Of a stretch of 64,000 bases of DNA, positions 57,626 to 64,000 are shown piece after piece. The stretch's first letter is position 1. Every line of letters starts with the position of its first letter. Position numbers and translations under genes: made by a program. Origin of the DNA: Micromonospora chokoriensis (GTDB taxonomy: Bacteria > Actinomycetota > Actinomycetes > Mycobacteriales > Micromonosporaceae). The stretch covers positions 1 through 64,000 of the forward strand of contig NZ_JOAN01000011.1 in NCBI RefSeq assembly GCF_000718555.1, given 5' to 3'. The notes under the pieces were generated by a model that was not told where the DNA came from, ran no database searches, and saw only the letters and a program-made list of their open reading frames with translations.

Positions 57626-60502
57626 TCACGGCAGGGTCCAGCGTTGTGCCCCGGTGCCGTTGCAGGTCCAGATTCGCAGTTGCCGACCGTCGGTGAGATC
57701 CGAGTTGGGGATGTCCAGGCAACGCCCGGACTGGGGGTTGCGGAGGCTGCCGTCCGACTGGGCGGCCCACTGCTGGGCTCCGCTGCCGTTGCAGTCGTAG
57801 AGCTGCACGAGCGTGCCGTCGGTGGTGCCGCTCGCCTTCACGTCCAGGCACTTGGCGAGCCCACGCACCGTACCGTCGCCGGGCAGGGTCCAGCGCTGGG
57901 CGGCGGTGCCGTTGCAGGTCCAGGTCTGCACCTTGGTGCCGTTCGCGGTCTGGCTGGAGGCGATGTCCGCGCACTTGCCGAGGGCCGTGACCGCACCGGT
58001 ACGCGCTCCGCCGGTGCCGACGCCCGGGCCGGTGAAGGTGTAGCTGTCCACGTCCAGCAACGCCCCGCTGCCGCCGGTGACGACCAGGTACAGGTCGTGG
58101 GTGCCGTCGTCGGGCCTGGTCACCGTGGCGCTCAGCTCGGTGTAGTTGTCCCAACCGCCGGTGTTCGGCACCGCGATCCGGGCGACCTCGGTGCCCGTCG
58201 GTGAGTCGTACCGGAAGGAGAGGGTGCCGCCGGGGCCGCCGGAGGAGACGCGGGCCCGCACTCCGGTGATCCCCTTGAGGCTCACCGCGTGGTGCCGGAT
58301 GCTCTCGCCGTTCTGGACGTCACCCAGCCGCTTGCCGCCCTCGGCCGCCGCCTGGTCGATCACCTTGGGCCCGTTGAGCCCGACGGCGTGCTCGGCCTGC
58401 CACTGTTTCGGGTAGAGGATGATCTGCTTCTCCCCGGTCAGGACGGTCGAGCCGGTCGAGCCGCGATCGGTGTAGCTGCCCCGCAGGACGAAGAACAGCA
58501 CCGAGTCGGGGCCGGCGTGCACCGGGCCGGTGTTGAAGGTGGCACCGCAGCCGGTCCCCTCCCCCTCCTCGTGGGCGTGCTCCTGGTGGCCCAGCGCGGC
58601 CCGGACGACCACCGCCGAGCAGGCCGGCGTGCCGTCCTGCGGGTCGCTGGCGGAGGCGGTCACCGCCAGGTCCTGCCCCCAGTCGAAGAGCCCGCCGTCG
58701 GGCAGGCCGGTCAGCGTGACCGTCGGCCGGTTGTTGCCGACCACCACCGACACCACAGTGGTGGCGCTGCGGCCGGTGCCGTCGTTGACGGTGAGCCGGG
58801 CGTTGTAGCTGCCGTTGGCCGAGTACGTGAAGGACGGGTTCGCGGCGGTCGAGTCGGTGCTGCCGTTGTTGGTGAAGTCCCAGGCGTACGTCAGCGGGTC
58901 GCCGTCCGGATCCGAGCTGCCGGCGCTGGAGAAGCTCACCGAGAGGGGTGCCAGACCGTTGTCCCGGTTGACGGTGGCCTGGGCCACCGGCGACCGGCCA
59001 CCCTGGACATAATTGATCTTGTAGAGACCGGCGTCGACCGCGCCGGAGAAGTAGCCGCTGCCGTACTCCAGCAGGTAGAGCGAGCCGTCCGGGCCGAACT
59101 GCCAGTCGATCGGGTGGACGAGCTTCATGCCGGCGAGCACCGGCTCGATCACGGTCGGCGCGCCGGTGGACGGGTTGCCGTTGTCGAACTGGACCTCCTT
59201 GATCCAGTTGCGGCAGTACTCGGAGATCAGCCACTTGTTGTCGTAGTAGGCGGGCCACTTCACGTCCGAGACGAGGTTCGGGTCGTAGTGGTAGACCTCG
59301 ACGTGGTTGGGCGACCCACACCCACCCGGATTGTCCAGCGCCGGCCAGTCCTCACTGCCGCCGTGCTGCTCCCAGACCAGCGCCGGTTTCGTCGGCGGGA
59401 GCTGCTGGACGCCCGTGTTGCGCGGCGAGTTGTTGACCGGGCCGGTCGAGCCGCCGCACGGGAACCAGCCGCGCGGCGTGGCGGTGGCGAAGTCCCAGTC
59501 GTTGTAGGCGACGTTGGGGCCACCGCAGTACGGCCAGCCGTAGTTGCCGGGCCCGTTGGCCCGGTTGAACTCGTCGTACGCCGCCGGGCCACGATTGGCG
59601 AGGTCGGCGCCGGCATCTGGGCCGACCTCGCCCCAGTAGAGGGTGTTGTTCGCTTTACGGTCCACCCAGATCCGGTACGGGTTGCGCACGCCCATCACAT
59701 AGATCTCCGGGCGTGTGCGCGCGGTGCCGGCGGCAAAGAGGTTGCCGGCGGGGATGGTGTAGCTGCCGTCGTTCTCCGGGTGGATTCGATTGATCTTGCC
59801 GCGCAGGTCGTTGGTGTTGCCGGAGGTGCGCTGGGCGTCGTACTGCGCGTTGCGGCTCGTCCGCTCGTCGATCGGGGCCATCCCTGCGGAGTCACCGCCG
59901 GAGTTGGTGTTGTCACCGACGGCGAAGTAGAGATTGCCGGCGGTGTCCCAGGTCATCGAGCCGGCCGAATGGCAGCAGAGATCGCGTTCGGTGGACCACT
60001 CGATGAGCACGTCCTCGCTGGCCGGATCGAGCAGCAGGGTGGACGGGTTGAAGGTGAACCGACTGATCCGGTTGACCAGTGGGGTGACCTTCGGCGAGTA
60101 GAACAGGTAGACCCAGCGGTTGCTCGCGAAGCTCGGGTGCAGGGTGATGCCGATCAGGCCGTCCTCAAAGCGGGCGTCCAACGCCAGGGTTAGGGCCACC
60201 GTGGTGGAGCTCGTCGCCGGGTTGTAGAGGCGGACCTGGCCGCCAGCGCTGCTGGTGCCCCGGTTGATGTAGAAGACCTTGCCGTCGGGGGCGACGGCCA
60301 GTTCGATCGGTTCACCCATGGAGAGACCGCCATCGAGGGCGACCTTCTCGAAACCGATGGTGGCGGGCGGCGCCAGGGCGGCGGCCGGGGCCAGAGAGGC
60401 GGCGGCCGGGCGAACGCCTGCCTGCGGGACGAGGCAGAGGGTGACCAGGACGATGAGCAGGGTGGTGGCGCTGACGAGACGTCGGCGCGGTGTGCGGGAC
60501 AC
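57626..60502 (-). CDS. Secreted PQQ-type sugar dehydrogenase with PKD, sugar-binding and ricin B-lectin domains
   Basis: A 958-residue exported protein. In order: a signal peptide (about 1-35), a glucose/sorbosone dehydrogenase six-blade propeller (about 48-480; GIGLIGI-type blades, DLRGKINRIHPENDGSY, VMGVRNPYRIWVD), a PKD domain (about 490-580; WDFTNNGSTDSTAANPSF), a CBM6-like domain (about 700-810), and a ricin-type beta-trefoil (about 825-958) with three QRW/QQW repeats (AQRWTLP). It probably oxidises a polysaccharide-derived sugar outside the cell while bound to it. GGAGG is 4 nt before GTG 60502. No PQQ synthesis genes are in the window. Confidence 0.92.
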   Translation of the reverse strand: MSRTPRRRLVSATTLLIVLVTLCLVPQAGVRPAAASLAPAAALAPPATIGFEKVALDGGLSMGEPIELAVAPDGKVFYINRGTSSAGGQVRLYNPATSSTTVALTLALDARFEDGLIGITLHPSFASNRWVYLFYSPKVTPLVNRISRFTFNPSTLLLDPASEDVLIEWSTERDLCCHSAGSMTWDTAGNLYFAVGDNTNSGGDSAGMAPIDERTSRNAQYDAQRTSGNTNDLRGKINRIHPENDGSYTIPAGNLFAAGTARTRPEIYVMGVRNPYRIWVDRKANNTLYWGEVGPDAGADLANRGPAAYDEFNRANGPGNYGWPYCGGPNVAYNDWDFATATPRGWFPCGGSTGPVNNSPRNTGVQQLPPTKPALVWEQHGGSEDWPALDNPGGCGSPNHVEVYHYDPNLVSDVKWPAYYDNKWLISEYCRNWIKEVQFDNGNPSTGAPTVIEPVLAGMKLVHPIDWQFGPDGSLYLLEYGSGYFSGAVDAGLYKINYVQGGRSPVAQATVNRDNGLAPLSVSFSSAGSSDPDGDPLTYAWDFTNNGSTDSTAANPSFTYSANGSYNARLTVNDGTGRSATTVVSVVVGNNRPTVTLTGLPDGGLFDWGQDLAVTASASDPQDGTPACSAVVVRAALGHQEHAHEEGEGTGCGATFNTGPVHAGPDSVLFFVLRGSYTDRGSTGSTVLTGEKQIILYPKQWQAEHAVGLNGPKVIDQAAAEGGKRLGDVQNGESIRHHAVSLKGITGVRARVSSGGPGGTLSFRYDSPTGTEVARIAVPNTGGWDNYTELSATVTRPDDGTHDLYLVVTGGSGALLDVDSYTFTGPGVGTGGARTGAVTALGKCADIASSQTANGTKVQTWTCNGTAAQRWTLPGDGTVRGLAKCLDVKASGTTDGTLVQLYDCNGSGAQQWAAQSDGSLRNPQSGRCLDIPNSDLTDGRQLRIWTCNGTGAQRWTLP

Positions 60503-60653
60503 GAGACCTCCAGCTGTCCGGGATCTCGGTGCCGCTCCCGCCGACTGGAGGAGCACCGCAGGGTGTCCCGGACATTAACGTCTTTCGCTGAGAGGCGATA
60601 GAACTTCACGTCAACAGATAGAAAGTTGTCAAGATTTATACGAAAGAACGGCT
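60503..60653 (-). promoter_or_regulatory. AT-rich promoter/operator region of the sugar dehydrogenase gene
   Basis: Unusually AT-rich. On the minus strand it contains TTGACA and TTGACG boxes, TATAAA, and repeated elements CTTTC, ACTTTCTATC, GTTCTATC and CGAAAG. The repeats suggest regulator binding, for example by a sugar-responsive LacI- or GntR-type protein; no regulator gene is adjacent. Confidence 0.5.
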
Positions 60654-62483
60654 TCAGTAGCGCGTCGGGGTGAAGTGTGCCGGGGGCATCCCGCACTCGC
60701 GCAACGTCGGGTCCTGCTCGACATCGGTCAGCACACCGGCGGCATTGATCAGGCCGATGTGCGAGAACGCCTGGGGGAAGTTGCCCAACTGCTCCCCGGT
60801 CCGCCGGTCGATCTGCTCGGCGAACAGGCCCAGGTCGTTGACCCGAGCGGCCAGATCCTGAAACAACTCGTGCGCCCGGTCCCGTTCACCGGCCAGCGCC
60901 AGGCAACTCACCAGCCAGAACGAACAGATGACGAACCCTGCCGGGTCGCCGTCCCAGCGCCGCAGCAGACCGTTGTGCGACAGCCGTTGCTCCACCGCGC
61001 GCATCGTCGAACGCATCCTCGGGTCGTCGGCCCGCAGAAACCCCACGAGCGGCATCACCAGCACCGACGCGTCCATCTCGTCGGAATCAAGAACCCCGGT
61101 GTACGACTGAAGCCGCTCGCTCCACCCCCGCTCGAGCACCACCGCGCGCACCTCGTCGCGGGCCGCCGTCCAGCGGGCCAGATCCTGCGGCCCGCCGAGT
61201 TGGTCGCCGAAGCGGACCGCCCGGTCCAAGGCGACCCAGCACTCCACCTTCGACGACACGTGGTGGTGCTGGACGCCACGCTCCTCCCACATCCCCGCGT
61301 CCGGCAGTTTCCAGTTCTGCTCGGCCTGATCGGCGAGCACCCGCAGCAGGTGGTAGACATCCGGGTTGAACGGCTCCAGCCTGTCGCGCATCAACCAGGC
61401 GGCGTCCATCGCCGCGCCGTAGATGTCGTTCTGCCGCTGCCGCCACGCATCGTTGCCGATCACCACCGGCGGGTTGTCCCGGTAACCGCCGAGCTGGTCC
61501 AGGCGGTGCTCGGTGAGGTCCCGTTCCCCCAGCACCCCGTACATGATGGGTACCGGCTGATCGCCGATCCGGCCCATCGCCCGGCCCAACCAGGCGAACT
61601 GCCGCCGCACCTCGTCCAGGCACGCCGACCGCCACAGCGCCCGCAGGGTGTGGCTGAAGTCGCGCACCCAGACGTAGCGGTAGTCGTAGTTGCGGTCCCC
61701 GCCGAGCTTCTCCGGCAACGACGTGGTCACCGAGGCCACCACCGCGCCGCTCGGCCGGTACGTCATGCCCTGCACCACCAGCCCGCTGCGCCGCACCTGC
61801 TCGGCGTAGAGCCCCTGGTATTCGTGCTCGTCGGCCCAGGACCGCCAACCGGCGACGGTGTCCGCGATGGTCTGGTCGGCGTCCGGCACCTCGGGCAGCG
61901 GGGCGTCGTAGGTCGGGGCGTACCCGAGACTGAAGTTGTGTTTCGTGCCGGCGCGGACGGTGAACGTCCCGGTGGCCTCGCCGTCGTCGGCGGTCAACCG
62001 CACACTGCCGCGCAGGGTGAGCCGGGCGGCCCCGGCGATGGCCTCCAGCATGTCCTCCCGCTCGACCAGGTACGCGACGGCGCGGCCGTACTCGAAGCGC
62101 GGCCGGTAGTGGACCCGCATCGACACCGCACCGGACAGCCCCTGCACCGAACGGACCAGCACCTGCGGCGAGTGCAGGCCGATGTCGTGACCGCGCGAGC
62201 CCGGCTCGAAGGCGAGCGCGTCGGTCAGCGCGACCTCCCCCTGCGTGGTCCGGAAGACCGTCCGCAGCACCAGGGTGTCGTCGAGGTAGGAGCGCTCGAC
62301 GCGGTAGTCGTCCTCGGGCCGGATCGACCAGTGCCCGGCACCGTCGTCGAGCAGCCGCCCGAACACCGACGGGGCGTCGAACCGACCCGGACACCACCAG
62401 TTCACCGAGCCCGAGGCGTCCACCAGGGCCGCGCTGCGGCCGTCGGCGAGGAAGCCGTAGTCGCTGATCTGTCCGCTCTCCAC
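60654..62483 (-). CDS. Glycoside hydrolase family 15 (glucoamylase/trehalase-like)
   Basis: A 609-residue cytoplasmic GH15 enzyme with an N-terminal beta-sandwich (about 1-230; ISDYGFLADGRSAALVDASG) and an (alpha/alpha)6 barrel. The catalytic acid is the Glu of DAGMWEERG, the base the Glu of GLFAEQID, and WVRDFSHTL and KVECWVALDRA are conserved. The arrangement fits actinobacterial trehalase or glucoamylase-like members; without a signal peptide, an intracellular disaccharide or oligosaccharide is likely. The GTG at 62483 begins the family N-terminus. Confidence 0.93.
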   Translation of the reverse strand: MESGQISDYGFLADGRSAALVDASGSVNWWCPGRFDAPSVFGRLLDDGAGHWSIRPEDDYRVERSYLDDTLVLRTVFRTTQGEVALTDALAFEPGSRGHDIGLHSPQVLVRSVQGLSGAVSMRVHYRPRFEYGRAVAYLVEREDMLEAIAGAARLTLRGSVRLTADDGEATGTFTVRAGTKHNFSLGYAPTYDAPLPEVPDADQTIADTVAGWRSWADEHEYQGLYAEQVRRSGLVVQGMTYRPSGAVVASVTTSLPEKLGGDRNYDYRYVWVRDFSHTLRALWRSACLDEVRRQFAWLGRAMGRIGDQPVPIMYGVLGERDLTEHRLDQLGGYRDNPPVVIGNDAWRQRQNDIYGAAMDAAWLMRDRLEPFNPDVYHLLRVLADQAEQNWKLPDAGMWEERGVQHHHVSSKVECWVALDRAVRFGDQLGGPQDLARWTAARDEVRAVVLERGWSERLQSYTGVLDSDEMDASVLVMPLVGFLRADDPRMRSTMRAVEQRLSHNGLLRRWDGDPAGFVICSFWLVSCLALAGERDRAHELFQDLAARVNDLGLFAEQIDRRTGEQLGNFPQAFSHIGLINAAGVLTDVEQDPTLRECGMPPAHFTPTRY

Positions 62484-62594
62484 CTGCCTGGCTACCCGAG
62501 CCGCCCGCGTGCATTCCCCTCCTCGGCGACGGCAGCCACCGCGTTACCGCTCGACCTGGACGGGAACCCACCGAGCTGACGAGGGAGGATGCTC

Positions 62595-63182
62595 ATGACG
62601 TCAGCTTCAGGGCCGACCGCCGCCTGGCGGCCCGGCACACAGGGTGGCGACCTGCTTCCATCCGGGCCGGCCGGCCGCCTGTCGACACCGGCCGGTGACG
62701 GCCACGGGCCGGAGTCCGGCCCGCCAACCGTGACGATCGGCTCGTACCCGGACTATCCGGCCGCGCAGCGGGTCGTCGACCATCTGGCCGACAATCGCTT
62801 TCCGGTGGAGCACAGCGCCATCGTCGGCACCAACCTCACCCTGGTGGAGACGGTGCTCGGGCGGATGACCACCGGTCGAGCCGGCCTGCTCGGCGCGGGC
62901 ACCGGGGCCTGGTTCGGGCTCTTCATCGGCCTGCTGTTCGGCATCTTCACCGTCGGCAACTGGCTGGCGGTGATCCTGGTCGGCCTGGTCATCGGCGCGA
63001 TCTGGGGTGCCGTGTTCGGCGCGGTCGCGCACGCGATGACGGGCGGGCAGCGCGACTTCACCTCGGCCAGCTCACTACGCGCCGGCCAGTACGCGGTGAC
63101 CGTCGACGCCCAACTCGCCGACCAGGCGCGACAGTTGCTCGCACGGATGCAGCCGCCCAGGTCTGCGGCGCACGCCCGCTAG
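62595..63182 (+). CDS. General stress protein 17M-like membrane protein
   Basis: A 195-residue protein: a polar N-terminal stretch, a YflT/general-stress-protein-17M domain (VTIGSYPDYPAAQRVVDHLADN, about 45-105), two transmembrane helices packed as a hairpin (about 105-150; GLFIGLLFGIFTVGNWLAV), and a C-terminal ACT-like strand part. GAGGGAGG is 6 nt before ATG 62595; ATG 62589 is too close to that site. Function in stress is inferred from the family name. Confidence 0.88.
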   Translation: MTSASGPTAAWRPGTQGGDLLPSGPAGRLSTPAGDGHGPESGPPTVTIGSYPDYPAAQRVVDHLADNRFPVEHSAIVGTNLTLVETVLGRMTTGRAGLLGAGTGAWFGLFIGLLFGIFTVGNWLAVILVGLVIGAIWGAVFGAVAHAMTGGQRDFTSASSLRAGQYAVTVDAQLADQARQLLARMQPPRSAAHAR

Positions 63183-63230
63183 ACCGACGATCGACCGCCC
63201 GTCCCGGCAGCACTCGGGGCGGGCGGCCGT

Positions 63231-63821
63231 TCAGTCGTGGTACGCCAGCTCGCCGGCGCGCAGCGGCACGTCGACCCGGTTCTCTGGTGGTGCCAGGGGG
63301 CAGGCCCAGCGGTCGTCGTAGGCGCAGCTCGGGTTGTAAAGATAGTTGGCGTCCAGCCGGACCCGATCGCCGGGCAGCAGTTCGACGCCCCGACCGAAGG
63401 TGCCTTTCACCGTGTCGGTGAGGTACCGCCCTCCCCCGTAGCTCTCCCGCCCGCAGGTGCCGTCGCGCAGCGGAACGAAGAGCCCGCCCCCGTACGCCTC
63501 GATCCACCACAGGGTCAGCGGCCCCCACGGCGTCTCGGCCACCGCGACCCGCCGGTACGCGACCACGCCGTCCGGGCCACCCGTGTCGACGCGCAGCTCG
63601 CCGCTGGCCGAGCGCAGGGGCGCCTCGACCACGGCCTCGGGGTTGGGCGGGAAGTAGCGCACCCCGGAGAAGCCGGGACGATCCGGCGGTGGGATCGGGC
63701 TCTGCGGGTGGGTGGCGAAGAGCTCGTCGCGGCCGGCGCGGAAGCCGGTCAGGTCGACGTCGGACAGGTACAGCCGGGCGACCCGCTCCCGCCAGTCGGC
63801 CAACTCCAGGTCGCTCAGCAT
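63231..63821 (-). CDS. DUF1684 family protein
   Basis: A 196-residue protein matching DUF1684: FATHPQSPIPPPDR near residue 33, YFPPNPEAVVEAP, and the conserved NPSCAYDDRWACPLAPPENR near the end with two Cys. The function is unknown. AGGAG is 8 nt before ATG 63821, which overlaps the stop of the upstream regulator gene by 7 nt, so the two are probably co-transcribed. Confidence 0.93.
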   Translation of the reverse strand: MLSDLELADWRERVARLYLSDVDLTGFRAGRDELFATHPQSPIPPPDRPGFSGVRYFPPNPEAVVEAPLRSASGELRVDTGGPDGVVAYRRVAVAETPWGPLTLWWIEAYGGGLFVPLRDGTCGRESYGGGRYLTDTVKGTFGRGVELLPGDRVRLDANYLYNPSCAYDDRWACPLAPPENRVDVPLRAGELAYHD

Positions 63822-64000
63822 GCTGGCGACTCCTGATCGACTGACAACTCTCCGGACCGAACGGGCTTGCCACACGCCCGGCAGCGCACCTCGGCGACGA
63901 AGACCTGGCCGCAGACTTCGTGGATGAAGTCGACCCTGGGCACGTCGCCCTCGCTGTAGGTGTCACCCCAGCGCTTGAGCACGAGGATGACCTGCCCGAG
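63815..64000 (-). CDS. C-terminal part of an HxlR-type winged-helix regulator (cut by window edge)
   Basis: An open reading frame without a start, running from the right edge to a TGA at 63815-63817. Its 61 residues include VILVLKRWGDTYSEGDVPRV and a Cys-rich end CGQVFVAEVRCRACGKPV. This resembles the end of HxlR-family regulators, where a KRWGD helix is followed by a four-Cys zinc knuckle. The protein start and DNA-binding part lie outside the window. Confidence 0.6.
   Translation of the reverse strand, partial: LGQVILVLKRWGDTYSEGDVPRVDFIHEVCGQVFVAEVRCRACGKPVRSGELSVDQESPAC

Noticed and set aside
58289-60193. A 634-codon plus-strand open frame opposite the sugar dehydrogenase
   Set aside because: It lacks any domain pattern and is rich in Val/Gly/Arg repeats. 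It is the mirror frame of a gene with clear signal peptide and domains, kept open by GC bias.
60675-62579. Long plus-strand frame opposite the GH15 gene
   Set aside because: Low-complexity Arg/His/Pro-rich product with no motif; the GH15 frame is complete on the other strand.

Overview
The window is very GC-rich (most third codon positions are G or C). Its genes are typical of a high-GC actinobacterium and fit Micromonosporaceae best, Micromonospora-like in particular. Supporting signs are the threonyl-tRNA synthetase near a HIT-family Ap4A phosphorylase-type gene, DUF3097, DUF4235/DUF3618/holin-X and DUF1206 genes, many GTG starts, and TAnnnT promoters placed only 6-8 nt before start codons. 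About 62 protein genes are supported, one of them cut by the right edge. No tRNA, rRNA, CRISPR array, insertion sequence or prophage was seen.

Region by region: 0.1-14.4 kb holds core and housekeeping genes: an NfeD/band-7 membrane pair, a serine beta-lactamase-like protein, DUF3097, an aldo/keto reductase, a HIT protein, a secreted M15 D,D-carboxypeptidase, thrS, a DUF1775 protein, an ADP-ribosylglycohydrolase and an OmpR-type two-component system. 14.6-25.7 kb has an adenosine deaminase-family enzyme coupled to trans-aconitate methyltransferase, a cold-shock gene, a three-gene envelope/stress operon (DUF4235, DUF3618, holin-X), an MscS channel, a DUF1206 protein, a cysteine desulfurase-like enzyme with a GNAT, and a NagZ-type GH3. 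25.8-31.5 kb carries a RecQ helicase with a DUF3553 tail and a DHA2 drug exporter facing a TetR regulator across a palindromic operator, followed by an AraC regulator.

31.7-40.2 kb is the most distinctive part: eight tightly spaced or overlapping minus-strand genes that look like one operon. It encodes a GmhB phosphatase fused to a GT9 glycosyltransferase, two GT-B glycosyltransferases, GmhA, bifunctional HldE, a classical SDR, a second GT9 and, last, a type IB topoisomerase. Together GmhA, HldE and GmhB account for sedoheptulose 7-phosphate to ADP-D-glycero-beta-D-manno-heptose, and the GT9 proteins are the expected users. This is an LPS-type pathway in what appears to be an organism without LPS. 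A polyprenol-phosphate mannose synthase-like GT2 lies just beyond on the other strand.

41.9-64 kb is mixed: a PYROXD2/CrtI-like oxidoreductase facing an aldehyde dehydrogenase, small stress-type genes (ChaB/Rho-N, BrkB, DUF2795, SRPBCC), two transport/channel genes, a PAS-GAF-PP2C-HATPase signalling protein, a Na+/H+ antiporter-like protein, a large secreted PQQ-type sugar dehydrogenase with PKD and ricin-lectin domains, and a GH15 glucoamylase/trehalase-like enzyme. Large intergenic palindromes, two of them clearly homologous, lie at 8.1, 19.6, 41.8 and 57.5 kb. At least eight genes appear to be transcribed as leaderless mRNAs.
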